From Mucilaginibacter frigoritolerans (lineage in GTDB: Bacteria; Bacteroidota; Bacteroidia; Sphingobacteriales; Sphingobacteriaceae), in assembly GCF_007830615.1 (NCBI RefSeq), contig NZ_VLLI01000013.1, positions 62,001 to 126,000 on the forward strand: DNA of 64,000 bases, written 5' to 3'. The translations under genes were made by a program, and so were the position numbers. Within the stretch, counting starts at the first letter, position 1, and the number at the start of each line of letters is the position of its first letter. Of this stretch, positions 44,339 through 52,939 are shown one piece after another. A model generated the notes under the pieces. It saw nothing but the letters and a program-made list of their open reading frames with translations, did not search any database and was not told the DNA's origin.

Positions 44339-44361
44339 AAAACTATTCTATGAATAGTTTT
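44339..44361. promoter_or_regulatory. Palindrome between lipoprotein C and the ECF sigma gene
   Basis: AAAACTATTC (44339-44348), TAT, GAATAGTTTT (44352-44361): a perfect 10-bp inverted repeat in the divergent spacer, 57 nt upstream of gene C and 180 nt from the sigma gene. It could be an operator or a cruciform; no T-tract or stop codon suggests a terminator. Confidence 0.45.
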
Positions 44362-44507
44362 AATTAGGAACGGAATGTTTTATTTATAATATTTATGCAG
44401 AATATTATTTAACCCCGACAGATTAATTGAATTAAGCGGATGTATCAACCATCTAAAAGCCAGCATTCTAAAATTTATTTTGGTTTTAATTTTTTTTTAT
44501 GAAGAAT

Positions 44508-44536
44508 GGGTTACATTTTCGCATAAATTGTATTAA
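44508..44536 (+). promoter_or_regulatory. Putative autoregulated ECF promoter of the sigma gene
   Basis: GGGTTAC (44508-44514), 15 nt, GTATTAA (44530-44536). The sequence ATGGGTTAC-[A/C]-TTTT is shared with both lipoprotein promoters. The -10-like block ends 3 nt before the GTG start and contains the in-frame stop TAA at 44534-44536, so no longer protein is possible. Confidence 0.72.
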
Positions 44537-44539
44537 GTA

Positions 44540-45109
44540 GTGAGTAAAGAGCTAAGTAGTGGAATACCAACAGATAATGAAGTTATCCTTGGTATACTAA
44601 ATAATTCGGATAGCGTATTAAAGCGATTGTATGTTGCTTATTTTCCGATGGTATTACAACTAATTATTAATAATAACGGCAGTGCTGATGATGCTAAAGA
44701 TATTTATCAGGAAGCCATAATTGTTCTTTATAATAAGGTTAAGACCGGCGATTTTGAGTTAAGCAGCAAACTGAAAACATATATTTATTCTGTTTGCCGG
44801 AGGCTTTGGCTTAAAAGGCTTGCACAAATGAACCGCTATGGGGGCGATATTAAAGATTTTCAGGAGTATTTATCAGTAGATGATGAAACTGAAAAGAATA
44901 ATGAAAGGGATATTCAATTTAATAAAATGGGAAGCGCCCTTCAGTTATTAGGCGAACCTTGTAAAACTATTATTGAAGATTTTTATATAAACAACAGATC
45001 AATGCAGCAGATCTGTGAAGATTTTGGTTATACCAATGCGGATAATGCCAAAACTCAAAAATACAAATGCCTGCAAAGACTGAAAAAATTATTTTTTCAG
45101 CAAAATTGA
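44540..45109 (+). CDS. ECF-type RNA polymerase sigma factor
   Basis: A 189-residue sigma-70-family factor with only regions 2 and 4. Region 2 (about 25-100) has D-D-A-K-D-I-Y-Q-E-A-I-I-V-L-Y and L-K-T-Y-I-Y-S-V-C-R-R-L-W; region 4 (about 135-185) ends M-Q-Q-I-C-E-D-F-G-Y-T-N-A-D-N-A-K-T-Q-K-Y-K-C. The start is GTG at 44540: an in-frame stop lies 4 nt before it and no other start codon precedes conserved region 2. The next gene, 13 nt on, encodes the likely anti-sigma protein. The promoter matches those of two nearby lipoprotein genes, suggesting autoregulation. Confidence 0.9.
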   Translation: MSKELSSGIPTDNEVILGILNNSDSVLKRLYVAYFPMVLQLIINNNGSADDAKDIYQEAIIVLYNKVKTGDFELSSKLKTYIYSVCRRLWLKRLAQMNRYGGDIKDFQEYLSVDDETEKNNERDIQFNKMGSALQLLGEPCKTIIEDFYINNRSMQQICEDFGYTNADNAKTQKYKCLQRLKKLFFQQN

Positions 45110-45122
45110 GGAGATAAAAGCG

Positions 45123-46217
45123 ATGAGTGATAATCAACTTTTGGAACAAATTGAAAGGTATCTTAATGGCGAGATGACTAAGGACGAGCGTGCCCGTTTT
45201 GAAATTCTGCGCAATGAAGACACTAACCTTAACAAAAAGGTAGCAGAACACAGACATTTTGTTAACCTTATAAAGCAATATGGCGAGCGTTTAGAACTGG
45301 AAAAACGTTTAAATGCTTTGCATAGTGAAATTGATGTCCATTCCCTTGAAGAAGAGTTAATAATTCATCCATCATGGATCGTGAGCATGTGGCGCAATCA
45401 CCATTCTAAGATATCTGTAGCTGCTTCAATTGCTATTTTTGCGGTTTTGTGTACTTTGTTTTTCACAGGTTATTTAAATAACAAAGAACTAAATTATGCT
45501 CAACTGAAAGGCGACATTGCTAACACTAAGAAATCAATTAATGCATTACAATCTAAGGTTAACGGTCTTAACCATGCAGGCAAAGGAAGTGTTAATCCTG
45601 GTAATTTTAGGGGTACCGGTTTTGCTATTTCATCAAATGGATATATTGTTACAGATTATCATGTTGTAAAGGATGCTGATTCTGTTTACGTTCAAAGCTT
45701 TGATGGCAAATCATATCGTACTAAAGTAATATATTCTGAACCAGGCGATGATATAGCAGTATTACAAATAACCGATCCTTCATTTAAAACATTTGGTGCA
45801 ATTCCGTATGCCTTTAAAAAGGCCGATACAGACATTGGAGAAAATGTATTCACTATTGGATATCCGCGTGATGTAATAGTTTTGGGTCCGGGCTTTTTAA
45901 CTGCCAGTACTGGTTTCAGAGGCGACACTACCCAATATCAGGTATCAACCCCTGTTGATTTTGGAAACAGCGGTGGTCCATTATTAGATAGCAAGGGTAA
46001 TGTAATTGGTATAATAAATGCTAAAGAAACTCATGTTGAAGGTGCTGCTTTTGCAGTAAAATCAAGCTACTTATTAAAGACTATACAGGATATACCGGAT
46101 TCACTTAAGAGTGATCTGAATATCAATTCAAAAAATGTTTTGGCGGGATTAAATCGTGTTCAGCAAATTAAGAAAATGCAGAACTATGTATTTATGGTGA
46201 AAGTTTACAATCAGTAA
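45123..46217 (+). CDS. Membrane anti-sigma-like/trypsin-type (DegP-like) protease fusion
   Basis: A 364-residue protein in three parts. Residues 1-95 are cytoplasmic and helical (I-E-R-Y-L-N-G-E-M-T-K-D-E-R-A-R-F-E), like anti-sigma N-termini in Bacteroidota, without zinc cysteines. A single membrane helix spans about 97-117, followed by a short coiled coil (about 121-150). Residues 160-320 are an S1C trypsin fold with a complete triad: His180 in D-Y-H-V-V, Asp210 in G-D-D-I-A-V-L and Ser283 in G-N-S-G-G-P-L. No PDZ domain. Co-transcribed with the ECF sigma gene. The anti-sigma role is inferred from position and architecture. Confidence 0.85.
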   Translation: MSDNQLLEQIERYLNGEMTKDERARFEILRNEDTNLNKKVAEHRHFVNLIKQYGERLELEKRLNALHSEIDVHSLEEELIIHPSWIVSMWRNHHSKISVAASIAIFAVLCTLFFTGYLNNKELNYAQLKGDIANTKKSINALQSKVNGLNHAGKGSVNPGNFRGTGFAISSNGYIVTDYHVVKDADSVYVQSFDGKSYRTKVIYSEPGDDIAVLQITDPSFKTFGAIPYAFKKADTDIGENVFTIGYPRDVIVLGPGFLTASTGFRGDTTQYQVSTPVDFGNSGGPLLDSKGNVIGIINAKETHVEGAAFAVKSSYLLKTIQDIPDSLKSDLNINSKNVLAGLNRVQQIKKMQNYVFMVKVYNQ

Positions 46218-46246
46218 TACCCAAAAAACAAATACATACAATTGAG

Positions 46247-46275
46247 AAAGGCGAACCGTTTGGATCGCCTTTTTT
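46247..46275 (+). terminator. Terminator of the sigma/protease operon
   Basis: AAAGGCGA (46247-46254) pairs with TCGCCTTT (46265-46272), followed by TTTTT, 30 nt after the protease stop; it also faces the end of nuoD. Confidence 0.75.
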
Positions 46276-46279
46276 TATA

Positions 46280-47482
46280 TTATCTATCTACCTCACCCAA
46301 TACAAAGTCGATAGAGCCTACAATGGCTATAAGATCTGCTATCATTACGCCTTTAGCAATTTCGGGCAGAACAGATAAGTTGTTAAAACTTGGTGCCCTA
46401 GCCTTTACACGGGTTGGAATTTCTGATTTTCCGTCAGTCATAAAATAAAAGCCCAATTCTCCTTTGGCGCCTTCGCAACGCACATAATAATCCTGTGCTT
46501 TTGGTATAGTTTTACGAGGTAGTTTGGCCCTAGGATCAAAGTCAGGAGTACGTTTTAGCTCATTTTGAAGCCTGTCAAGGCATTGTTCAATCATTTTAAG
46601 GGATTGTTCTATCTCATCAACCCTAACCTTATAACGATCCCAGCAATCACCCATCGTGCCCATTTCTCCTTTTCCTACCGGGATATCGAATTCCAGTTCG
46701 GGGTAAACGGAATAATTATCAATTCGCCTTAAATCCCATTTGAGGCCCGATCCTCTCAACATTGGGCCCGAACAGCCATAATTAATGGCAACATCCAGTG
46801 GCAATACGCCAATGTTTGCGGTACGGTTAATAAATACCTGATTGTCGGTTAAAAGCTGGTTTAATTCAACCATTTTAGGCTTAAAGTAATCCACAAACTC
46901 GCGGCATCGTTCTTCAAAACCCACCGGCAGATCATAAAATAAACCACCAACCCAAATGTAATTGTATAACATTCTTGAGCCAGATGCCCATTCAAGCATT
47001 CCCATAATGTGCTCTCTATCGCGGAAGCACCACAGAAAAGGAGTGAAGGCACCAATATCAATACCATAAGTTCCTATTGCGATTAAATGCGATCCTATGC
47101 GGTTTAATTCACATACCAGTACACGGATATACTCTACACGTTTAGGAATATCCTTATCAATACCCAGCATGCGTTCAACCCCCATTACAAAGGCATGGCT
47201 GTTATTCATTGACGCCAGGTAATCTAATCTGTCGGTAAAAGGAATGGTTTGCTGATACGTTAATGACTCAGCGTGTTTTTCAAAGCAACGGTGAAGGTAA
47301 CCTATATGCGGAATTACTTCTTTTACAATTTCACCATCAGTTATCAATTCGAGCCGTAATACACCGTGTGTTGAAGGGTGTTGGGGGCCCATATTGAGCA
47401 CCATATCCTCGGTAGCAGCAAAAGCAATTTTTTGGTGATAATTGTTAAGAGCAGCGCTGTATTTACTATCTGTTATGTTCAA
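46280..47482 (-). CDS. nuoD: NADH-quinone oxidoreductase subunit D
   Basis: The 49-kDa quinone-site subunit of complex I. The 400-residue protein has [13 protein letters not shown] (about 31-43), [16 protein letters not shown] and the conserved D-P-R-A-K-L/R-x-P and [11 protein letters not shown] segments. The reading frame begins at a TTG (47482); the first ATG is 26 codons in, just before the conserved core, so the exact start is uncertain. Complex I genes nuoA, B and C are elsewhere in the window, and nuoE-N are not adjacent. Confidence 0.94.
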   Translation of the reverse strand: MNITDSKYSAALNNYHQKIAFAATEDMVLNMGPQHPSTHGVLRLELITDGEIVKEVIPHIGYLHRCFEKHAESLTYQQTIPFTDRLDYLASMNNSHAFVMGVERMLGIDKDIPKRVEYIRVLVCELNRIGSHLIAIGTYGIDIGAFTPFLWCFRDREHIMGMLEWASGSRMLYNYIWVGGLFYDLPVGFEERCREFVDYFKPKMVELNQLLTDNQVFINRTANIGVLPLDVAINYGCSGPMLRGSGLKWDLRRIDNYSVYPELEFDIPVGKGEMGTMGDCWDRYKVRVDEIEQSLKMIEQCLDRLQNELKRTPDFDPRAKLPRKTIPKAQDYYVRCEGAKGELGFYFMTDGKSEIPTRVKARAPSFNNLSVLPEIAKGVMIADLIAIVGSIDFVLGEVDR

Positions 47483-47545
47483 TTTCAGACTTATTTTTGA
47501 ATTTCAAATTTATCGAATTCAAATCCAATTTTAATAAAATAAAAA

Positions 47546-47574
47546 AGCCTGCAGTAATTATTATACTGCAAGCT
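47546..47574 (-). terminator. Terminator of the JmjC-like gene
   Basis: AGCCTGCAGTA (47546-47556) pairs with TACTGCAAGCT (47564-47574) except for two bases. On the minus strand it is followed by a T-rich run, and lies 31 nt beyond the stop of the gene at 47605. It separates that gene from nuoD. Confidence 0.65.
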
Positions 47575-47604
47575 ACATTATATATATTGATTAATTAGGC
47601 GAAT

Positions 47605-48459
47605 TTAAAAAGCTCTGCCTTCAAAGCTTTCACTTATTTTACTGCTTTGTGTAGCCAGCCATGCATAACTATACATAGCCACAGCCTTTGCTCTACTTTG
47701 ACGACTTTTAAAAGTCCATACGTCTTTCATAAATTCCTTATGATTTTTGCTGTTTAGTGTATCAAAGGCAACAGAAATAGTAGGGGTTAAAGAATACGCG
47801 GTATGCCATGTACCAAAAGGGATAAACAAGGTTTCACCAGGCCCAACAACAAAGTTTATGGGGGTAGCATCTTTATACTTAGGGAATTTTTCGAAATCGG
47901 GTTCAAAAATATTTAATTCTGAGCGCCATGGGTCATTAGGGCAGGGATAAAGTAGTTCTTCTTGTCCGCGCGGAAAAACAGTAAATTGTTTTTCACCATA
48001 TAACTGGGTGATCCATGCATTTAAATGGTAATAATCCAAGTGTAAATACGGGAATTTACCCCCCGGCCCTCCTATAAACAATTCGGTAGCGCCTCCCCAT
48101 TTGCCAATGCTAAACATTTTATTTTTAAGCCAGTTAGGTGATGCATAATTCAGATCAAGTGGCTGTATCAAGGGTATTAGTTCTGGCAATTGCTCTGGAA
48201 TATTAAATATAAAAGGATAGGGAGCAGGATTTTTTTCAGTACTGGTTTCAACCAGATCCATTATTTCCTGCATTTTGTACGATTTACCCTGGCAAGCAGT
48301 TATACGATCAGGATAATTTTCTTTAAACCATTGAGGGGTAAAAAGACCGTTGGCTTTCCATACCTTTGCCGCATTTTTTAAGACTATGGGAATACCGGGC
48401 TTATAATGCTCCTCGATAAACTCTTCGTAAGAAATGTTATCTCTTCTAATGATATCCAT
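47605..48459 (-). CDS. JmjC/cupin-like Fe(II)/2-oxoglutarate-dependent hydroxylase
   Basis: A 284-residue protein of the cupin-like/JmjC fold. Iron ligands: His140 and Asp142 in Y-L-H-L-D-Y-Y-H and His219 in G-T-W-H-T-A; Lys157 in G-E-K-Q-F-T is a likely 2-oxoglutarate contact. The start P-G-I-P-I-V-L-K-N-A and W-x-F-T-P-Q-W-F fit the FIH/JMJD group, whose members hydroxylate proteins, including ribosomal proteins. It lies between nuoC and nuoD on the same strand. The substrate is unknown. Confidence 0.85.
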   Translation of the reverse strand: MDIIRRDNISYEEFIEEHYKPGIPIVLKNAAKVWKANGLFTPQWFKENYPDRITACQGKSYKMQEIMDLVETSTEKNPAPYPFIFNIPEQLPELIPLIQPLDLNYASPNWLKNKMFSIGKWGGATELFIGGPGGKFPYLHLDYYHLNAWITQLYGEKQFTVFPRGQEELLYPCPNDPWRSELNIFEPDFEKFPKYKDATPINFVVGPGETLFIPFGTWHTAYSLTPTISVAFDTLNSKNHKEFMKDVWTFKSRQSRAKAVAMYSYAWLATQSSKISESFEGRAF

Positions 48460-48627
48460 AGGTTGAAAAAAGATAATGGATATATAGTTTATCCATTATT
48501 CAATGTTTGGCTATTTATACGAAATTATTGCTTTAAAGGTTTTTGCTTTTTAATGCAAAAGGTGGGAAATGAGTAAAGACCTAAAGATTATTTGCGTTTT
48601 GGTTTATAGACGATGGTTAACAAATGG

Positions 48628-49125
48628 TTAATCGATTTTAATGCCTTTATAATATTCAGCATTTTTATAATCTTTGCGGAGTGGGTAGCCCTCCCAATCG
48701 TCAGGTAATAGAATCCTGCGAAGATCGGGGTGGCCTTCAAAAAATATCCCGGTAAGATCATAGGCTTCGCGTTCGTGCCAGTTGGCAGTGCCATAAACAG
48801 CTGTTATGCTGGGGAACGAAGGAAGTTCATTTAAACAGCGATTGTTTTCCTTACTGATTTTTAACGTTAATTGTGTTTGGAAGGGTATTGATGCCAGGTG
48901 ATAAACCACACCAAAGCGATTAATTTCTGTACCATAATCAACACCAGTTATAGAACTAAGGAAATCGAAATAGGTATTGGTATTATTGCGAAGTTCCAAG
49001 CAAACTTGCCCAATCATATCAGGCTCAATTAAAAGAGCGTGCTGTAAGCCACTTGTTTCTTCACCAGTAATTACATTAGCGCCAAATTTTTCAACCAATA
49101 ATAATTTAACTTCCTCAAAATTCAT
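48628..49125 (-). CDS. nuoC: NADH-quinone oxidoreductase subunit C
   Basis: The 30-kDa peripheral-arm subunit of complex I. The 165-residue protein has F-D-F-L-S-S-I-T-G-V-D-Y and the hallmark W-H-E-R-E-A-Y-D-L-T-G-I-F-F-E-G-H-P-D-L-R-R-I-L-L-P-D-D-W-E-G-Y-P-L-R-K-D-Y (written here as motif order, about 115-150). Its start overlaps the pdxH stop by 4 nt (ATGA), an unusual partner for a complex I gene. It is separated from nuoD by the JmjC-like gene. Confidence 0.95.
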   Translation of the reverse strand: MNFEEVKLLLVEKFGANVITGEETSGLQHALLIEPDMIGQVCLELRNNTNTYFDFLSSITGVDYGTEINRFGVVYHLASIPFQTQLTLKISKENNRCLNELPSFPSITAVYGTANWHEREAYDLTGIFFEGHPDLRRILLPDDWEGYPLRKDYKNAEYYKGIKID

Positions 49126-49769
49126 GGTGCCAAACGAACTTTTTTCCAGGTTTTATTATCGATTTTTTTATACAGGATCCTGTCATGCAGGCGACTTGGA
49201 CGGCCTTGCCAAAATTCAATTAATCGTGGTTTTAAAATATAACCACCCCAAAAAGATGGTTTAGGGACTTCTTTATCTTCATATTCAGTTGCCAGTTCGT
49301 TCCACTTGTGTTCAATCGTTTCCCGGCTTTCTATTTCCTGGCTTTGCGGAGATACTACTGCACCAATCTGACTGTTTTTAGGACGCGAGTGAAAGTATTT
49401 CTCTGACTCTTCTTTACTTATTTTTTCTATATTACCCTCAATGCGTATTTGTCTTTCCATGGCCGCCCAAAAGAAAGTTATAGCACCGTTAGGATTTTTA
49501 TTGATCTCTTTTCCTTTGCGGCTCAGGTAATTGGTGAAAAATATGAATCCGTTGTCTGAAAATCCTTTCAATAAAACAATTCTTGAAGATGGTCTGCCAT
49601 CATTTGTTGACGTAGCCAGGTTCATGGCGCTGCGTTCAGGAACGTTTGCTTCCTGTGCCTCATCAAACCATAATTCAAACTGCTTCATCGGATTGGCTTT
49701 GGTAGAAGCTTCTGATAATGCCGCAGCGTTATATTCTTCTCGTATATTTTGTAATTCTTCCTGATTCAT
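49122..49769 (-). CDS. pdxH: Pyridoxine/pyridoxamine 5'-phosphate oxidase
   Basis: FMN enzyme that makes pyridoxal 5'-phosphate. The 215-residue protein has R-E-E-Y near the start, M-N-L-A-T-S-T-N-D-G-R-P-S-S-R-I-V-L-L-K-G, F-T-N-Y-L-S-R-K-G and the C-terminal F-W-Q-G-R-P-S-R-L-H-D-R-I-L-Y. All are family motifs. It overlaps nuoC by 4 nt, so the two are translationally coupled. Confidence 0.96.
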   Translation of the reverse strand: MNQEELQNIREEYNAAALSEASTKANPMKQFELWFDEAQEANVPERSAMNLATSTNDGRPSSRIVLLKGFSDNGFIFFTNYLSRKGKEINKNPNGAITFFWAAMERQIRIEGNIEKISKEESEKYFHSRPKNSQIGAVVSPQSQEIESRETIEHKWNELATEYEDKEVPKPSFWGGYILKPRLIEFWQGRPSRLHDRILYKKIDNKTWKKVRLAP

Positions 49770-50018
49770 CGGTACAAACTTACAAATTAATTATCCCGTA
49801 TATAAAAGTAAAATGATAGTGAAAGAGAGAAACTGGAAATAAAGCTTCAGAAATTAAGGAAAGATGACACTTTAGGGAAATGAAAAATAAAATAATTATA
49901 AATTTTCCTTTAGTTTCTGAATTTTGACTCTTGATTCTTTCTTAAATTATTTATTTCAATTTTCGTAAAACGGAACATATTTTTACAAAACTTGTTATAT
50001 TGACAAAAATTTACGCCT

Positions 50019-50582
50019 ATGCTAAGTTCTATTTCAGCAGCCGCAGGGCGCTTGTTGATTTCGGAGCCTTTTATGATGGATCCGAATTTTAAAAGATCTG
50101 TTATTTTACTAACAGAATATTCAGAAGCAGGGGCGATGGGATTTATTTTAAATCACGCGAGTGAATTTTTATTGGGTGATATCTTGCCTGATTTATCCTA
50201 TTCAGAAATTCCGGTTTTTGTTGGAGGGCCGGTGGCTGCAAATACTTTGCATTTTATCCACCGGTGTCCTGAAAAAATTGCTGATGGTATTGAAATATCA
50301 GAAGGGATTTTTTGGGGAGGTGATTTTGAAACAGTAAGGGAATTGATTACCAGTTATCAATTGCAAAGTGATGAAATAAGGTTTTTTACAGGATACAGTG
50401 GCTGGACACCAAGACAGTTAGATGACGAAATAAATGAGGATAGTTGGATAGTTGCCAGTAGTGTAGACCCAGATACGATATTTACGGGAACTGAAGAAAA
50501 TTTATGGCGTAAGGCAGTAATTGGATTGGGACAGCGGTATGCCCATATTGCCAATTTTCCTGAAAACCCAGCATTGAATTGA
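50019..50582 (+). CDS. YqgE/AlgH family protein
   Basis: A 187-residue DUF179 protein: G-R-L-L-I-S-E-P-F-M-M-D-P-N-F-K-R-S-V-I-L-L at the start, F-I-L-N-H, F-V-G-G-P-V and Y-S-G-W are family landmarks. The fold is known from structures, but the biochemical role is not; AlgH affects alginate regulation in Pseudomonas. It is divergent from pdxH and convergent with purE. Confidence 0.92.
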   Translation: MLSSISAAAGRLLISEPFMMDPNFKRSVILLTEYSEAGAMGFILNHASEFLLGDILPDLSYSEIPVFVGGPVAANTLHFIHRCPEKIADGIEISEGIFWGGDFETVRELITSYQLQSDEIRFFTGYSGWTPRQLDDEINEDSWIVASSVDPDTIFTGTEENLWRKAVIGLGQRYAHIANFPENPALN

Positions 50583-50598
50583 TTTCTTAATAAAAAAG

Positions 50599-50632
50599 AA
50601 AAGCTTACTGAGTTTTAAACCAGTAAGCTTTT
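50599..50632. terminator. Bidirectional terminator between yqgE and purE
   Basis: AAAAGCTTACTG (50599-50610) and CAGTAAGCTTTT (50621-50632) form a perfect 12-bp stem with a 10-nt loop and A/T tracts on the two sides; it serves the convergent pair. Confidence 0.85.
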
Positions 50633-50654
50633 ATATGATTTTGTTGATCTTTAA

Positions 50655-51155
50655 TTACAAACTCCCCATTTCTAAAGCAGATCCTTCTACTTTTTTCTTA
50701 AGTTCTTCTTTATATGCAATCAGGTTTTTAGTAATTTGATCGTCGGCTGTTGATAGTATTTGTGCGGCCAATATGCCAGCATTTTTTGCGGCATTAAGCG
50801 CTACAGTAGCCACAGGAATCCCATTTGGCATTTGGAGTATAGACAAGATGGAATCCCAACCGTCAATGGAATTGCTTGATTTTACTGGAACGCCGATAAC
50901 CGGTAAGTGGGTTAATGAGGCAACCATACCGGGTAAGTGAGCTGCGCCACCTGCGCCTGCAATAATAACCTTTAAACCACGGCCTGCAGCTTCACGGGCA
51001 TAAGTGAACATACGATCTGGTGTACGGTGGGCCGATACTACAGTAATCTCATAATCAACACCAAGTTCTTTTAAAATATCGGCAGCATCCTGCATAATAT
51101 TAAGGTCAGACTTGCTACCCATTATAATTCCAACCTTTACTTGCTTCTGGTTCAT
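50655..51155 (-). CDS. purE: N5-carboxyaminoimidazole ribonucleotide mutase
   Basis: Class I PurE, which converts N5-CAIR to CAIR in purine synthesis. The 166-residue protein has [35 protein letters not shown] and G-V-P-V-K-S. It lies 5 nt downstream of purK, which supplies its substrate, forming a purK-purE operon on the minus strand. Confidence 0.97.
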   Translation of the reverse strand: MNQKQVKVGIIMGSKSDLNIMQDAADILKELGVDYEITVVSAHRTPDRMFTYAREAAGRGLKVIIAGAGGAAHLPGMVASLTHLPVIGVPVKSSNSIDGWDSILSILQMPNGIPVATVALNAAKNAGILAAQILSTADDQITKNLIAYKEELKKKVEGSALEMGSL

Positions 51156-51160
51156 TCTTT

Positions 51161-52300
51161 TTAGCTGATTACTTTTAAAGTTTCTTGAACAAATCGTGCT
51201 TTTTCAATTGCTTTTTCCCTGTCGGCATCAACAATGGTTACATGCCCCATTTTTCGGAAGGGTTTTGTTAATGCCTTGCCATATAAATGTACATAAACTC
51301 CGGGGCACTTCAATATTTTCTCGATGCCCTTATAAACTGCAGGTCCTTCGTATCCGGCTTCGCCTAAAATATTTACCATAATGGCATTATTAAGGCAAGC
51401 AGTATCGCCTAATGGCTGGTTAAATATGGCTCTCAAATGCTGTTCAAATTGTGAAACTACGTTCCCTTCAATACTTTGATGGCCACTATTATGCGGACGC
51501 GGAGCCAGTTCATTAACCAGTATCTTACCATGTTTGTCCAAAAACATTTCAACAGCCAGTAAGCCTACAATTTTTAAATCTTCTGCTATTTTGGTCGCTA
51601 TTTGGGCGGCTTCCTGATGAACTTCAAATGGAAGAGTAGATGGCGAAATTAAGAATTCAACCAGGTTGGCCTGTGGGTTAAACTCCATTTCTACCAATGG
51701 GAAGGTTTTTACTTCGCCACTTTCATTCCGGGCTACAATAACACCTATTTCTTTTTCAAAATCAATCCAACGCTCAATTAAACATGGTGCTGTAAAAGCA
51801 TTTTTAAGATAGCTTTCATCAATAACTTTATACACTCCTTTACCATCATAACCATCACGGCGCAGTTTCTGGATATATGGGAAAGGAATATGACTTTCCT
51901 TTAATTGCTGGGCGGATGATATTACCTGGAACTCAGCGGTTGGTATGTTGTTTTCTTTAAAGAATTGTTTTTGCAGGCCCTTATCCTGTATCAGCCTGAT
52001 TATGCGGGGCTGCGGATAAACTAAAACACCCTCTTTTTCCAATTGTTCCAGTGCATCAACATTAACTTTCTCAATTTCTATAGTTAACAGATCTACCTTT
52101 TTGCCGAAATTATAAACAGTTTCATAATCACTCAATGAGCCAACTACAAATTCGTCGCATAGTTTACGGCAAGGGGCTTCACGGTCAGGATCGAGGATTT
52201 TAACCGTTACATTGTAATTGATGGCTTGTTGTATCAGCATGCGCCCTAATTGACCGCCGCCTAAAATTCCGAGTTTAAGGTCTCCGTAAAATGCTTTCAT
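51161..52300 (-). CDS. purK: N5-carboxyaminoimidazole ribonucleotide synthase
   Basis: ATP-grasp enzyme that carboxylates AIR to N5-CAIR. The 379-residue protein starts with [11 protein letters not shown] and has [13 protein letters not shown] (ATP-grasp loop), E-M-F-L-D and [12 protein letters not shown]. First gene of the purK-purE pair. Confidence 0.97.
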   Translation of the reverse strand: MKAFYGDLKLGILGGGQLGRMLIQQAINYNVTVKILDPDREAPCRKLCDEFVVGSLSDYETVYNFGKKVDLLTIEIEKVNVDALEQLEKEGVLVYPQPRIIRLIQDKGLQKQFFKENNIPTAEFQVISSAQQLKESHIPFPYIQKLRRDGYDGKGVYKVIDESYLKNAFTAPCLIERWIDFEKEIGVIVARNESGEVKTFPLVEMEFNPQANLVEFLISPSTLPFEVHQEAAQIATKIAEDLKIVGLLAVEMFLDKHGKILVNELAPRPHNSGHQSIEGNVVSQFEQHLRAIFNQPLGDTACLNNAIMVNILGEAGYEGPAVYKGIEKILKCPGVYVHLYGKALTKPFRKMGHVTIVDADREKAIEKARFVQETLKVIS

Positions 52301-52361
52301 TATGTAAATGCAAGTTTAGCCTAAATCTTTTAAAAAGTATATAAATATGATAAAACGGATT

Positions 52362-52751
52362 TTACTTAGCCCGTAATCTGGTTGCCCTGTAATAAAAAAA
52401 TGTGTGTACCAACAGAAATATGCCGCCGTTAAGCAAATAAACTTCCTTGTCGTGCTGACTTACATGTTCAAATAATGCTGCAATGATAAAAAATATGGAA
52501 CCTGAAAAATATAGTGCCAAACGGAATGGTTTATTGTTCCATAATTCGGGAGTTGAAAGAAAAATTACTGGTAAAGACATAATCAGCAAAATGCAATTCA
52601 ACAAAAATACACCTGAGGCGATTTTTTGAACAACGTGGCTGTAATCGCCAGTTTTTAGTAAAACCGCGTAAAAAATACAGGTTGCGGCAGTTGAGATCAG
52701 TGTGGAAATGATAAATGTTGTAAAAAGTGAACGTAGCAGTTTCTTAACCAT
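52362..52751 (-). CDS. Small membrane protein, unknown function
   Basis: A 129-residue protein with four hydrophobic segments (about 10-32, 44-66, 76-93, 103-122) separated by short charged loops. It lies 61 nt upstream of purK on the same strand. No family recognised; likely an inner-membrane protein. Confidence 0.55.
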   Translation of the reverse strand: MVKKLLRSLFTTFIISTLISTAATCIFYAVLLKTGDYSHVVQKIASGVFLLNCILLIMSLPVIFLSTPELWNNKPFRLALYFSGSIFFIIAALFEHVSQHDKEVYLLNGGIFLLVHTFFYYRATRLRAK

Positions 52752-52899
52752 TGCTTGATAAAATAAATAGCAAAGTTGAGCATTTTGGCCGGAGATAACG
52801 CATTTGTAATGTAAAAATTTGAGTATTTAAAAGACTTATTGATATTGTAACAATTGGCTCATATTGCCAGTATACATGTAAAATGGCCTTGAAAACCAC

Positions 52900-52907
52900 T
52901 ATCTTTG
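52900..52907 (+). promoter_or_regulatory. -7 promoter box of icd
   Basis: TATCTTTG matches TAnnTTTG and ends 32 nt before the ATG at 52940. It lies inside a possible longer reading from an ATG at 52883, which argues against that earlier start. Confidence 0.5.
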
Positions 52908-52939
52908 CGGCAAATTTACCAAAGCAGGTTCTTTATATT

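Noticed and set aside
44491-44500. Poly-T run as a phase-variable tract
   Set aside because: It lies in a non-coding spacer outside the mapped promoter elements, and runs of this length are frequent in this AT-rich sequence.
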